From Dactylorhiza incarnata (taxonomy: Eukaryota > Streptophyta > Magnoliopsida > Asparagales > Orchidaceae), in contig JAWHQI010000505.1 of the NCBI GenBank assembly GCA_033032865.1, positions 677,501 through 741,500 on the forward strand: a stretch of 64,000 nt of DNA. The letters are read 5' to 3'. The position numbers were made by a program, and so were the translations under genes. This document shows positions 43,738 to 54,388 of this stretch, piece by piece (within the stretch, counting starts at the first letter, position 1; each line of letters begins with the position of its first letter). The notes below the pieces were generated by a model, which saw nothing but the letters and a program-made list of their open reading frames with translations, was not told the origin of the DNA and made no database searches.

Positions 43738-44583
43738 TAGCACAGAGGAGGCAGCGGACTGGCGGACAGAGGAGCAGGCCGTGCGAGAAACAGACCCTGG
43801 CTGGCGGTCTGAGGAGAGCAGGCCGCACGGTTTTCCGAGACCGCGGCGGGTTGAGAAGAGCTCGCTGATGGAGAGGAGAAGATCGCTGGCGCTGGCGAGA
43901 TGAGCTCGCAGAAGAAGCGCTGGCGCTGGCGGTCTGCGAGTAGGAGATCGCGTGAGATGAGCTCGCAGAAGAGCGCTGGCGGGCTGCTGACGAGGAGATC
44001 GCGCGAGCTGTGAGACTGGAGTAGCGGTCTGGAGTAGCAGGAGATTAGCGGGCTGAGAGATCGCTGTTGGCGGGCTCGGGCGGTCTGCGAGATCTCCAGA
44101 GGAACGCTTGGACTGGAGACAGACCGTAGGAGGGTTAGCGGACTGAGCGACTAGAAGAGTTCGCTAGACAAAGGAGGGCGCTGGAAGAAGCCGCAAGAGG
44201 AATCAGCGATCATAAGAAGCCGCAGACAGGGCAACGACTAGAGGAAGCTTCGGACTGAGGAGACCGCTATGGTGAGAGAGCCCGTCGGTCTGCGAGAACA
44301 GCAGGGAGGTCGGCAGCGAAAAATGGGAGAGCTCGGCAGAGCGGGGAGAGCAGACGGTGCGGGCTGTGAGATCAGCGGAGGGCCCCACAGGCTGCGAAGC
44401 TTATAAAAAGCGACGAAGAGCAGACGATGGGCGGGGGGGAGGGACCTCGCAGTGGAGCGGGGTGCTTGCTGCGGTCTTGGAAGAGATAGATCGCAGAGGC
44501 TGCGATCTTTGAAGAGAGATAGATCGCACAGGCTGCGGTCGAAAAAATTGAGGCGGGCGGTCAGAAGACGGGAGAGACCGCTA
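43738..44583 (-). other. Copia-4 untranslated leader
   Basis: 840 bp between PBS and gag, rich in GCGGTCTGCGAG, CGCTGGCGG and similar purine-rich motifs repeated many times. Open frames on both strands here reflect composition, not genes. Confidence 0.6.
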
Positions 44584-44595
44584 GCTCTGATACCA
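44584..44595 (-). other. Copia-4 primer-binding site, tRNA-iMet
   Basis: On the minus strand TGGTATCAGAGC directly follows the 5' LTR. Confidence 0.93.
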
Positions 44596-44767
44596 TGTTG
44601 AGAATGCTTAAGCTTCTTTGTATATTCACTAGTATACAAAAAGGAGAGTACATATTTATAGGAGAGAGATGAGAGAGAGAAATCCTATATACAATGTGGG
44701 ACTAAAGAGATATAGAAGAGGAGTAAATGGGCCACCAAATAGGCCAAATACATGGGCTATTTCAACA
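44596..44767 (-). repeat. Copia-4 5' LTR
   Basis: It is 172 bp and is followed on the right by the TSD copy GATGT. Confidence 0.93.
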
Positions 44768-44810
44768 GATGTTATTGGATTATTTGATTAAGTCCATGAA
44801 TCAGTGTTAA

Positions 44811-45002
44811 TGTAAGATCGAACGCTTGCCCAACTGGTCCATAAGCTCGAACTTCTGGAAAGGGCGCAATCATTTCCCCTCAAACAAATGGCAGTGCAAA
44901 TCCTTGTACTAACTGTTGGATGAACATGAGGTGTTGCGATGTAAGTGCAGTGGGCTGGGTGGTTAGTCATGCTCGATTCAAAGGCTCGTGATGGACCCAG
45001 CA
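44811..45002 (-). repeat. TRIM terminal direct repeat, left
   Basis: It shares CATAAGCTC(G/A)AACTT, GGCGCAA(T/C)CATTT, ACATGAGGTG and CTCGA(T/G)TCAAA with the right copy in the same order. It begins TGTAAGATC and ends GACCCAGCA. Confidence 0.85.
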
Positions 45003-45036
45003 ATTCCCCCCCCCACCCCCCCCCCCCCCCCCCCCC
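45003..45036 (-). other. TRIM polypurine tract: C9-A-C21 on the plus strand
   Basis: The minus strand is a nearly pure G-run ending GGGAAT just before the terminal repeat TGCTGGGTCC. The position is exactly that of an LTR-element polypurine tract. The length is extreme and may be unreliable in the assembly. Confidence 0.65.
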
Positions 45037-45151
45037 GGGCGTCACACCTATTAATTGAAACTCACACAGGTTAAAGGAATCCACACAGGGTCAAGATTGA
45101 ATTACAAGTTTATACCATTAATTCCACCCCCACACGTTGCCACATGTCCTC

Positions 45152-45163
45152 TCTCTGTTACCA
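45152..45163 (-). other. TRIM primer-binding site
   Basis: TGGTAACAGAGA on the minus strand, against TGGTATCAGAGC expected for tRNA-iMet, two bases inside the repeat edge. Confidence 0.65.
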
Positions 45164-45165
45164 CT

Positions 45166-45356
45166 TGTAGGATCAAGCGCTTACCTAGCTAGTTCATAAG
45201 CTCAAACTTTATGGAAATGGCGCAACCATTTTCCCTTAAACAAATAACTGTGCAAAACCCTGTGCGGAACACCGGGTGGACATGAGGTGCTAAGCGTAAG
45301 TATCCTAGGATGGCGGTTAATCTTACTCGAGTCAAAAGGTGACGATAGACCCAACA
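45166..45356 (-). repeat. TRIM terminal direct repeat, right
   Basis: It is 191 bp and starts TGTAGGATC and ends GACCCAACA. The right TSD copy GTTAA follows. Confidence 0.85.
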
Positions 45357-45606
45357 GTTAATTTTCTTGGAGAGTTTGATTCGGCAGTTGAAATCCCTTA
45401 TTCTTTGCTAATTTGGAGTACAACAAGTATTCAATAGCATGGCTTTTGTGGTATGTTGTCTTCCTGGCATATGAATCCAGCAAGGACTTTTTTGCTTTAA
45501 CTGTAGTTTCTTTTAAGTGGTATTTTATTGCATGCAATTAAGATGTACCAGCAATTGTTATTTGCGATTGTGATTTTGGTGGCGCTTAAGGGCAATTATT
45601 TGCAGT

Positions 45607-46100
45607 TGATTGCTATAGATGTTTTTTGAGGGAGCCCGTACAAGAGGAAGAAGTCAGAGTAGTTCAGGGAAGTAGCACTGGGAGATGTACTAAATGGGGA
45701 TTGGGGATATAGCCCGATTGAGATACCAACGAAGATCTATTTGATTCTACTTCTATGTGTGAGCTCTTTGTAGTATTGGGAGCCCGACGGACATATCAGG
45801 CCACTGATAGAACCTTTTGTTTTCAGTCTTCTTGATATCTTGTAATTTTATTTGGAGGTTTTTATTATTTAAACTTTTATGTGTTAAAAAAATTCATTCG
45901 ATGGGAAACTAAAGGACCAACAAAGTTTTATCTCTTGATTGTCAATTAGGTTGCTTCTTGGACGAGCTGTGCCTTTTTCTCCGAATGTGGAAGTCACAGT
46001 ACTCCAGCCACCGTCCACTTGTGGTCCAATTCTGGTGTTGCTTCCTTATATGAGACCCCGCTTGTCTTCTAGTTTCCTCCAAAATTGGGAAACCAAGAAT
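45607..46100 (+). repeat. Diverged left LTR of an old plus-strand gypsy element
   Basis: It aligns by eye with 61252-61690: GTACAAGAGGAAG/GTGCAAGAGGAAG, CCCGATTGAGAT(A/A), TTTATTTG-type runs, TTTTCAG, TTGTAATTT, ATGGGAAA(C/T)(T/G)AAAGGA and CAGCAAAGTT/CAACAAAGTT in the same order. The ends are too diverged to fix exactly, and the 46100 edge is approximate. Confidence 0.65.
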
Positions 46101-46129
46101 TAGAAGTAAGAAAAAGTTCCCTAGTGTGA

Positions 46130-46317
46130 CCATTGATCATTGATCCAATTCTTCACCGCCCTCAGAATCACTCCCCCCCCCCCCCCCCCCCCCTACAGGC
46201 AGATGGTCAAACTGAGATCACCAACCGCACAATGGAAATGTACGTGTGCTTCTTCATGGGTGAGAAGCCAAAGAATTGGATCACATGGATCCATTGAGTG
46301 GAATTCAACACGTCGTA
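46130..46317 (+). pseudogene. Old gypsy integrase fragment, left part
   Basis: The frame QADGQTEITNRTMEMYV, FMGEKPKNW, EFNTSY matches the integrase segment with the catalytic glutamate region of plant chromovirus-type gypsy elements. It has a stop and a C21 run (46173-46193) where the usual coding sequence before QTDGQTE is expected. It breaks at the insertion of the gag-only gypsy element and resumes at 60616-60620 (TSD TCGTA). Confidence 0.75.
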
Positions 46318-46458
46318 TGTTACCATGACAGAAAGTAAAATTGCAATAAAACTCGAGAAATTGGATACGCTCACGAGGAATATTCGTGCCTACCTCTAAG
46401 AGGTTGGTTACTCCTTGAAATCTCTCTCACAAGGAATCGTCTCCGCGCGTGTGTAACA
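46318..46458 (-). repeat. Gag-only gypsy 3' LTR (internally deleted)
   Basis: It matches the first 115 bases and last 26 bases of 60348-60615. The missing part starts after CACAAGGA and ends before ATCGTC, and GGA occurs at both break points, consistent with deletion between short direct repeats. Confidence 0.82.
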
Positions 46459-46513
46459 ATATATCCTGCCTGAAAATTGACCTTTACCCCAAGGTCAAGG
46501 TGTCGCTCGCCAT

Positions 46514-46740
46514 CTAGTAGTGATACACTCGCGGATTGGCTGCTGCAGAGGTTCCTGGTGCTCCGTCTGGCGATGTCTCTATGATTGCAAGGGCGTCAAA
46601 GTCAGCTATGCCGATCTCCTCCAAATCATCACCGATGATGGCTCGAAACTCTTTGACGGGGCAATCATGAGTATGAGAGTAGGGTTGCTTGCAACGTAAG
46701 CACAGACCATTACACCGCATGTCATGATACCCTTGGTTGG
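46514..46740 (-). pseudogene. Gag-only gypsy: gag C-terminus with zinc knuckle
   Basis: The minus-strand frame reads NQGYHDMRCNGLCLRCKQPY, SHTHDCPVKEFRAIIGDD and stops at 46514. CLRCKQPYSHTHDC is a CCHC knuckle. It continues directly the gag frame ending FSN at 58824-58828, across the SIRE-type insertion with TSD GTTGG. About 55 bases past the stop the 3' LTR begins. That short tail can be read as VKVNFQAGYIVT, resembling the very end of gypsy pol, which would suggest deletion of the whole middle of pol. Confidence 0.75.
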
Positions 46741-46892
46741 TGTTGGGATCATTGCCCACAATGTCTTAGATTTGGAGAAGTCCATTCCTAAGTCAAAGAT
46801 ATATCTCAGAATGTATTTGATATACTCTCTAGAATCAATGTGCAGGAGATCAGGTCAGGCAAAAAGTTCATGGAATTCATTCAAGTTCACAA

Positions 46893-47292
46893 GCGTCAAG
46901 ACATCATACATCGCTCGACGCCTATGACCCAGAAGCGTTGACTCATGTCTACTACTCAAATAGACAAGGTCGTCGCTGAAGTTCTGAGACCAAGTTTGGA
47001 AGCGTCGAGCCAAGTTATATCGTTCGACGCCTTGGAAAGAGAAGTATCGACTTAACTTCAGTCAGCTCAGTGCCAACAAGAAGAGTCGAGATATGAAGGG
47101 ATAGTTAAGAAGCGTCGAGCCCTTGTACGTTGCTCGACTTCTTCAGATAAAAAGCGTCGACTAAGTGATGATTGTTCAACGCCTAAGAAGGAGGAGTCGA
47201 GAGCTTCAGTCTAAGGAGTATGCGTCGAGCTTCTAAATATCGCTCGACGCCTAATTGAAAAAGCATCGACAGAGATGTTCAGTGCTCAACGC
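46893..47292. repeat. GCGTCGAG inverted-repeat array in the 5' LTR U3
   Basis: Units of about 30 bases start GCGTCGA(G/C) and end (G)CTCGACGC. Best hairpins: 47222-47230 with 47242-47250 (GCGTCGAGC/GCTCGACGC, 9 bp perfect, 11-base loop), 47002-47010 with 47022-47030 (one G-T pair), and 46893-46900 with 46914-46921 (one mismatch, restored in the 3' LTR). Other units have lost a few bases. Confidence 0.8.
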
Positions 47293-47423
47293 CTCTTCTA
47301 CAAATACTCTGAACTGAGGAATATCTTCTACAGCTAGCTGAACCTTTGTTTCCATTAAAGACCGTTGAAGACTTAACGTCATGCTGACGTGGAGGAGCGT
47401 AACAGAAGTTGCAGATGGCGGGC

Positions 47424-47431
47424 TATAAATA
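47424..47431 (+). promoter_or_regulatory. TATA box of the SIRE-type 5' LTR
   Basis: TATAAATA in the context GGGCTATAAATAGAAGGC, 132 bases downstream of the hairpin array. Transcription would start about 30 bases downstream, giving a long R/U5. The same box is at 57972-57979 in the 3' LTR. Confidence 0.7.
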
Positions 47432-48269
47432 GAAGGCATGATCTATGGGTTAAGCAGTGAAGTTGAGTTAGTTTTTCCTATCTTTTCGAAAGCCATTATT
47501 GTCTCCATCAGTTTGAGAGAAAGTTTGAGAAAGAATCTGGAGAAGTCGTCTTCCCTTTCAGAACCAATCTAACTTGAAGATTTCATTCAGCAATCTGGTG
47601 CTGATACATCTTTCTGAAAGAAGAAGATCAAGAAGGAAGAATCTGTCTTCCTAAGAAGAAGAACAGCCATCACAGCCTGTTGAATCAAGAAGATCATTTG
47701 TTGCTGCTGTTCTATTGAAGATTCCTGTCTGATCATTCAGGCAGATCAAGAAGTCTCAACAATCTGAAATCTGAGACTAAGTATTTGTTATTTTTTTTAT
47801 AAATTCCTGTAGGATCTGAGTTGTCAGATCTGAGTGTAGGATCTGTCAAGGATCTGAGTTGTAAGATCAGGTGTGATCTGAGTTGTAGGATTCAGGGGTG
47901 AATCTGAGCTGTAGGCCTAGTTATAAAGGCTGAGGTAGGATCTGTGTGATCTGAGTTAGTAAGATCTGTGAGATCTGAGACTGTAAGATCTGTTGTGATC
48001 TGAGCTGTAAGACCTGTTTGTGGTCTGAGATCTGGAGGAGCTATAAACCCTATCTAGCACACTGCTAGAAGGGGAGAAGGGGGAAAGTGGATTACCCAAG
48101 ATAAGGGGAACCACTATAAAAATCTGTCTTTTTCTGTGTGTTCTTATTTCTTGAAAGCTCTGATCAGTTTTATCTTGGTTATAATCAAGAACTGCAATAG
48201 TTTTTAAATAACCTATTCACCCCCCCCCCCCTCTAGGTGATTAGCTACCCTTAATTAAAGTCTTTCAAG

Positions 48270-48281
48270 TGGTATCAGAGG
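48270..48281 (+). other. SIRE-type primer-binding site, tRNA-iMet
   Basis: TGGTATCAGAGG, two bases after the LTR end CA. The last base differs from the usual C. Confidence 0.9.
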
Positions 48282-48348
48282 GTTGTTGTTCAAGAAAAGG
48301 TTTAACAACCTGAACAAGATCTTCTAAGGGTAGATTTCTGAAGTCGTG

Positions 48349-50748
48349 ATGGCTAATACAGAAGGAAACAAAGAATTTACATCTATGAAGCTTCTAATCT
48401 GCAGAAAAGAAAACTTTGGGATTTGAAAAGAAAGGGTCAGACTTTTCATGGAAGCATCTGATCCTAGGATTTACATAACTGTTCTAGAGGGACCTTTTGT
48501 TCCTATGAAAGTTTCATTTACAGATGGAAGTATAAAGACTCCTAAAACCTATTCAGAGATGACCAGAGATGAAGTGATTCTGACCTCCATGGATAAGAGA
48601 GCTCAGAACATCATTGTTAGTGCTATTGAAGATTCAACTTTCCAAAATTTAGTCCATTGCAAAACTGCCAAAGAAATGTGGGAATCTCTTATTGTCTATA
48701 TGGAAGGGACTGAAGAAGTCAGAGATGACAGGAAGTCACTTCTAAATCAGCAATATGAAGCCTTCAGACAAGACAAGAAAGATTCAATAGCAGTCTGCTA
48801 TGAAAAATTCTTCAAAATTGTAAATGGTCTAAATACTTATGGAAGAACTTTCACAAATTATGAGCTGAATGATAAATTCTTAAGATCACTGAACAAAGAA
48901 TGGGATATCAAGATCTGTGCAATCAGAGAAATGGGAAATCTGGGAAACATTCAGCCACAAAATTTATATGGGAAACTCTTGTCCCATGAACTTCATCTGA
49001 ATACCAGAAAAGCTGAGGAAGGACACAGCAGGGAAAATCCTATTGCTCTGAAAGCAGAAAGCTCCAAGAAAAGCAAAGAAAGAATGTCATTATCCCCCAG
49101 GATTCCATCTGAATCAGAAGAATCAGAAACTAGTATGTCTGATTCTGAAATATCAGATAGTGAATTGACACTCTTTACCAAACAGCTAAAAAGAATGTTG
49201 AGAAGAAAACAACACTGGAAAACTAGACCCTCTCAGTTATCCAGATCTAAGAAGCATTCAAATTCTTCAGAGGGATTCAAACAAGACTCCAAGAAGGACA
49301 GGTACAATTCTAAGCACAATAAAATTAATTCAGAAGAAATTGTGTGTTTTGGTTGCAGGAAATCAGGACACATGATTGCTGATTGTCCTTCAAAGAGAAA
49401 GAATAACAAGAAATCTGATGAAAGAAAGAACAAATCTGACAAGAGACATGAGAAGAGTCTAATAGCTAAAAAGGGCAAGGTCACTCTTAGTGATAGTGAA
49501 TCTCAGTCATCAGACTCAGATAGTGAGGAGGCACTCATAGCTCTGATGACTGCCAATGAAAATGAAGACAGTCTAAATGATAGACCTATAATAAAAGCCC
49601 CACTATCAAGGTCTGATAGTGAAGAGGATGAAGAAGAAAATGCAGGACTCATGACATTGAGTGATCAAGAAGATCAGGAGACAACTACTGATATAAAGGT
49701 ACTTGATAAAACTCTTCTATCTGATTCTAATTCTGAACCTGAAGTAGATTCATTCTCTTCTGATGAAAATGACTCACAATCTAAACTTCATGTAGATGAA
49801 ATTATTGAAAAATATCAATTAATTCTCAAAGCACTTAAGAAGAGCAAAAGGCATAATAAATGGTTACAAAAAGAACTATTTAAATTAAAGCAAACTGATT
49901 CTCAAAACTCTGAGACAACTGAGAGGCTGAATCAGACAAGTAAAGAACTTAGCAAACTAAAAGTCATGTCTATTATTCACATACAAACTTTGAGCACCAA
50001 GGAAAAGTTAATAAAAGAACTTGAAGCAAAACTCCTAGCAGAAAGGAAACTTGTAGCAAAATTCTCAAAACCACAAACTATTCTTCCTATAATAGATACA
50101 TTTTCCGCACAATACAGATATGGCATAGGATATGATAGGAATGCAGATAATAACCCTAAAAGTAATGACAAGGCACCTATGCAACCTTTAAAATTTAACA
50201 AAGCCATACTTACCACAAATAAGCATGATCAAAAAGGTGTGCATAAGTTTTATAAGGGTGAATGTTCTAATAGCAAAGATGATTCAATTCAACCAAACAA
50301 CAATAATGTCAAACCTCTATGCAAAGAAAAAGTATTAACTCATCATGACTCATTTGTATTTAAAGCAAATACTAAATTCAACAGAAAGGAACTAAGACCT
50401 GAAGTAAAAACCACTGATGGTAAGAAAACTGAACCAGTAAAAGCTACTAAGACAACTTACATAGCTCCTTTGAATAAGGCAATTAAGCAAAATATAAGTC
50501 AACATAAAGAAGTAAGAAGACCTCCAAGGAGATATAACAGGTATGAATGCTGGTGCTGTGGAAGGGTTGGACATTTTGCTCTTGACTGTTGGTTCAATCC
50601 AACTGTTCCAAGATTCAACTCTGGGAGACCAGTATTCAGACCTATGGCAACTCTCACAGCACCAAGGATTATTCAACAACTAAATGTTCCAGCTCATACT
50701 AACAAGGTTCTAGGACCCAACTTGGTGTGGGCTCCTAAGAAAAGGTAA
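48349..50748 (+). pseudogene. SIRE-type gag (one in-frame stop; ORF open from 48448)
   Basis: The family-like start is ATG 48349 (MANTEGNKEFTSMKLL). A TGA at 48424-48426 stands where tryptophan is expected (NFGI*KERVRLF). From ATG 48448 the frame is open for 766 residues. The capsid-like UBN2-type domain (AKEMWESLIVYMEGTEEV, EKFFKIVNGLNTYGRTFTN) leads to a serine/glutamate-rich stretch and knuckle 1 (CFGCRKSGHMIADC). A long acidic and coiled-coil-like region follows, with knuckle 2 near the end (CWCCGRVGHFALDC). It ends LVWAPKKR at TAA 50746-50748. Pol is in another frame. Gag with two distant knuckles is usual in this lineage. Confidence 0.9.
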
Positions 50749-50755
50749 TTTCTTT

Positions 50756-52405
50756 TTGCAGGGTTGTCCAAAGACCAATCAACTTCCAATCTGGTACTTA
50801 GACAGTGGGTGCTTTATGCACATGACAGGAACAAAAAGTCTGCTGAATGATTACACTCCTGTAAGGAATGAACCAAAGGTTATCTTTGGAGGGTCTGAAA
50901 AAGGTAAAACTAAAGGTTATGGCAATATCACAAATGGAATTGTCACCATCACTAAAGTTGCTCATGTTGATGGATTGCAACACAATCTCATCAGTATAAG
51001 TCAATTATGTGATATTGGGTATGACATTTCATTCCACAAGGATGAGTGCCTGATTAAGAAAGAGAATGAGATAATTCTCTCAGGCACTAGGAGTGGCAAC
51101 ATTTACTGCCTTAACTTCATATGTTCTGATCTAGTTAACTCCATATGCTTAGTAGCAGAAAATAAAGTTTCTAGTAGTGTTCAATGGCATAAAAGGTTAG
51201 CTCACTTAAATTATAAGACTATAAATAAACTTATTTCAAAAGACCTAGTGAGAGTTGGGCCTAAGTGGAAGTGTGTGCAGGAGGGTCCTTGTCATGCTTG
51301 CCAAATGGGTAAGCAGACCAAGTCATCCTTCAAACCAATTGGTGAGAAGGATTTCATTAGATGTCTATACCTACTTCACATGGATCTATTTGGACCAATG
51401 TCAATCCATAGCTTAGGAGAAAAATCATACACCCTTGTAATAGTTGATGATTATTCCAGATTCACATGGGTATTCTTCCTAAAACATAAGTTAAACACTT
51501 TAGAAATATTTACCAATTTTGTTAGGCAAATCACCAATGAAATAGGAAATTCTGTAGCCAAAATAAGAAGTGATAATGGGACTGAATTTCAGTCATGTGC
51601 AATGACCAAATTTTGTGAGAATCTAGGAATTTCTCAAGAGTTCTCATCTCCTAGAACTCCCCAACAAAATGGGGTTGCTGAGAGAAGAAATAGAACTCTT
51701 ATTGAAGCTAGCAGGAGTATGCTGAGTGATTCTTCTCTTCCTGAGTATTTCTGGGCAGAAGCTGTAAACACAGCATGTCATGTGCAGAATAGGGCTCTTA
51801 TAAACAAAAAATTGGATAAGACCCCATATGAGGTGTTGAAAGGTAGAAAACCCACCTTAGCCTATTTTAAAATATTTGGTAGTAAATGCTTTGTATTAAA
51901 TAATGGAAAGCATCATCTCACTAAATTTGCTGAAAAAGCAGATGAGGCAATTTTTGTTGGGTATAGCTCTCAAAGTAGAGCCTATAGAATTTTCAACAAA
52001 AAGTCTAATAGGATAGAAGAATCTATACATGTTGTATTTGATGAAACCAGCCTTATTTATAAGGATCTGGGAAGTTTATCTAGTTGTGCAGGTTCTACAC
52101 AGAAATTGAAGGAGATGAATATCAATGAACAGCAAAATGAGGATAATGAAGAAACTAATGAGACTATAATTGTAACTAGAGAGGATGAATCTCAAACAGA
52201 AGACAATTATGAAGAACCTATTGCTGTTGAAGAACCACCTCATCTAGAACCTCTAGAAGAACCTACTCAAACAGATACACCAGAATCTCAAAGGGAAAAT
52301 GAAAGGTGGAGGAATGCAACCAAACATCTGAAGGATCATCCAAAAGAACAGATCATAGGAAATCCAAATGATGGTGCAAACCAGAAGAGGAAACTCAATA
52401 CATGA
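50756..52405 (+). CDS. SIRE-type protease and integrase
   Basis: The frame opens within a few codons of the gag stop. Protease: [18 protein letters not shown]. Pre-integrase zinc region: [26 protein letters not shown]. Integrase: [20 protein letters not shown] and [14 protein letters not shown] hold the three acidic catalytic positions. The last 120 residues are an acidic linker ([29 protein letters not shown]). It ends at 52405 after a frameshift near 52375. The correct continuation is the 52368 frame. The protein acts in proviral DNA maturation and insertion. Confidence 0.9.
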   Translation: MQGCPKTNQLPIWYLDSGCFMHMTGTKSLLNDYTPVRNEPKVIFGGSEKGKTKGYGNITNGIVTITKVAHVDGLQHNLISISQLCDIGYDISFHKDECLIKKENEIILSGTRSGNIYCLNFICSDLVNSICLVAENKVSSSVQWHKRLAHLNYKTINKLISKDLVRVGPKWKCVQEGPCHACQMGKQTKSSFKPIGEKDFIRCLYLLHMDLFGPMSIHSLGEKSYTLVIVDDYSRFTWVFFLKHKLNTLEIFTNFVRQITNEIGNSVAKIRSDNGTEFQSCAMTKFCENLGISQEFSSPRTPQQNGVAERRNRTLIEASRSMLSDSSLPEYFWAEAVNTACHVQNRALINKKLDKTPYEVLKGRKPTLAYFKIFGSKCFVLNNGKHHLTKFAEKADEAIFVGYSSQSRAYRIFNKKSNRIEESIHVVFDETSLIYKDLGSLSSCAGSTQKLKEMNINEQQNEDNEETNETIIVTREDESQTEDNYEEPIAVEEPPHLEPLEEPTQTDTPESQRENERWRNATKHLKDHPKEQIIGNPNDGANQKRKLNT

Positions 52406-53963
52406 GGCTTTGCATCACAACTTTCTATCCAAAATAGAACCTAAGAAGTTTGATGAAGCCAATAAAGACACTTCATGGATATCAGCTATGCAAGAAGCGC
52501 TTAATCAATTTGAAAGGTGCAAAGTCTGGATATTGGTACCAAGACCAAAGAAATACAAAGTCATAGGGACCAAATGGGTTTTCAGGAATAAGCTGGATGA
52601 AAATGGTGTGATCATCAAAAACAAAGCTAGGTTGGTTGCCCAAGGATATAGACAGGAGGAAGGCATAGATTTTGATCAAGTGTTTGCTCCTGTGGCAAGA
52701 TTGGAGGCAATCAGGTTATTCCTGGCATTTGCTGCACACACTGGATTCATAGTCTATCAAATTGATGTAAAGTCAGCATTCCTTAATGGAACAATATTGG
52801 AGAAAGTATATGTTGAACAACCCCCAGGTTTTATTGACTCTACTCATCCAAATCATGTTTATCTATTATTAAAAGCATTGTATGGTCTGAAACAGTCACC
52901 TAGAGCCTGGTATGAGACATTATCTAGATTTCTTATTGAGAACAAATTCTCAAGAGGAAAGATAGACAAGACATTGTTTCTTAGGATAGTTAAAGGTCAC
53001 ATTACTCTAGTACAAATATATATAGATGATATAACATTTGACTCTACTGATAATAACCTTTGCAAAAGGTTTGCAAATCTTATGCAAGGAAAATTTGAAA
53101 TGAGCAGCATGGGTGTGCTTAAATACTTCTTAGGACTCCAAGCGAAACAATCTGAGGAAGTAATTTTCATTTCTCAGACCAAGTACACAAAAGAGATTAT
53201 CAAGAAATTTGGAATGGAAAATTCCACTGTCATGAAGACACCTATGACAGCAAATATGTCACTGGACAAGGATGAAAAAGGGAAACCTATTGATGAAACC
53301 TTGTACAGAGGCATCATTGGCTCATTGCTCTACCTAACTGCTAGCAGGCCAGACATTATGTTCTCAACATGTGTGTGTGCTAGATATCAAGTGAACCCTA
53401 AAGAATCTCACTACACTGCTGTCAAAAGAATCCTGAGATATCTGAAGGGCACTCTTAATCTTGGCCTTTGGTATCCTAGAAGCAATGATTTTGAACTAAT
53501 TGGTTTTTCAGATGCTGATTTTGCAGGATGCAAGGAGGATAGAAAAAGTACATCTGGTACATATCAATTTCTTGGCAAAAGACTAATATCTTGGAGTAGC
53601 AGGAAGCAGACCAGTGTGGCTATTTCTACAGCAGAATCAGAGTACATCTCAGCTGGAAACTGCTGTGCTCAGCTACTATGGATTCAACACCAACTCCAAG
53701 ACTATAAAGTTCAGCTAAGTAAATCTCCTCTATTTTGTGATTCAACTAGTGTTATTGTTATAGCTAACAATCCTGTATCTCATAGCAGAACTAAGCACAT
53801 AGAAATAAGATACCATTTCATTAGAGAACATGTAGAAAATGGAGATATCTCAATTGAATATGTTCCCACTGACAAACAGGTTGCTGACATATTTACTAAA
53901 CCCCTGGATGAAACTAAATTCAATAACTTTAAAATTGAATTAGGTATGCTAAAAATGGATTAA
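52376..53963 (+). CDS. SIRE-type reverse transcriptase and RNase H
   Basis: The open frame (usable from 52368) reads [20 protein letters not shown], then the [42 protein letters not shown] and [11 protein letters not shown] (YIDD, an accepted variant of YVDD). The RNase H follows with [72 protein letters not shown] and [11 protein letters not shown], ending KMD at TAA 53963. No stop or frameshift inside. Joined to the upstream frame by the break near 52376. Confidence 0.92.
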
Positions 53964-54020
53964 AGTTGTTTTGAATTAAATAAATGAAAAATAATGATTG
54001 AGTCCTAAAAGGTAAGTGGA

Positions 54021-54167
54021 GAAGTTATCTGGCGTCGAAAGAAGATACATGGCGTCGAGAGAAATCACCTGGCGTCGAGAGAAGATACCTGGCGTCGAGA
54101 AGATATCTGGCGTCGAGAAGATACCTGGCGTCGACTGAAGATATATGGCGTCGAGCGATCTCAACGC
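54021..54167. repeat. GGCGTCGAG minisatellite between pol and the third-ORF region
   Basis: Seven copies of a 17-20 bp unit, GAAGATACCTGGCGTCGAGA, with small changes. The core GGCGTCGAG is the same as the core of the U3 array of this element's LTRs. Confidence 0.85.
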
Positions 54168-54275
54168 TTGTGCGAACATAGCTAGGCCGTCTCGACAGGG
54201 TCAATTTGAACCATTAGATCAATCTTGTCAAACAAGTTCGGCGCGCGGCTATTCATCTTCTTGAATTAGAACTTC

Positions 54276-54283
54276 TATAAATA
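54276..54283 (+). promoter_or_regulatory. Possible internal promoter TATA box for the third-ORF region
   Basis: TATAAATA in the context TTCTATAAATAGGGAAGACA, 109 bases after the GGCGTCGAG array and 106 bases before ATG 54389. The LTR promoter has TATAAATAGAAGGCA 132 bases after its GCGTCGAG array. A CAA-rich leader (ATCAACAACA) precedes the ATG. Promoter activity is inference. Confidence 0.5.
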
Positions 54284-54388
54284 GGGAAGACACTTCGTTA
54301 GTGCATATGCCCTAGTTCTCTAAGTTCGAAATTGGATGCCCTAGAAAATTTCTCCATCAATTCTCTCTCTCTTCGATCATCAACAACA

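Larger units (their letters stand above)
39432..44767 (-). mobile_element. Copia-4: Ty1/copia element with short LTRs
   Basis: Two 172-bp LTRs (39432-39603, 44596-44767) with TGTTGAGA...TTTCAACA ends differ by three substitutions. The TSD is GATGT (39427-39431, 44768-44772). The minus-strand order is 5' LTR (right), tRNA-iMet PBS, an 840-bp GC-rich leader, gag, protease-integrase, RT-RNase H, polypurine tract, 3' LTR (left). Short LTRs and RT phrases suggest an Ale/Retrofit-like lineage. Coding is interrupted at the gag knuckle, at the integrase end and in RNase H. Confidence 0.93.
44811..45356 (-). mobile_element. TRIM-like miniature LTR element (546 bp)
   Basis: Two directly repeated ends (44811-45002, 192 bp; 45166-45356, 191 bp) start TGTA(A/G)GATC and end GACCCA(G/A)CA. 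A perfect TSD GTTAA flanks them (44806-44810, 45357-45361). The 163-bp interior has no ORF. On the minus strand TGGTAACAGAGA lies two bases from the right repeat and matches the tRNA-iMet primer site at 10 of 12 positions. A G-run abuts the left repeat as polypurine tract. The ends differ at many positions, so it is older than the neighbouring Copia-4. Confidence 0.8.
46741..48267 (+). repeat. SIRE-type 5' LTR
   Basis: The U3 contains six or seven hairpin-like GCGTCGAG modules (46893-47292), then TATAAATA at 47424-47431. Downstream, a GATCTGAGTTGTA-type degenerate tandem array (47810-48046) and a C12 run near the end (48220-48231). Confidence 0.92.

Noticed and set aside
50745..50761. GTAATTTCTTTTTGCAG at the gag-pol boundary looks like an intron
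   Set aside because: Seventeen bases is far too short for plant splicing, and removing it does not put gag in the pol frame.
54021..54167. CRISPR-like array
   Set aside because: Units are contiguous with no unique spacers, in a eukaryotic transposon; it is a minisatellite.
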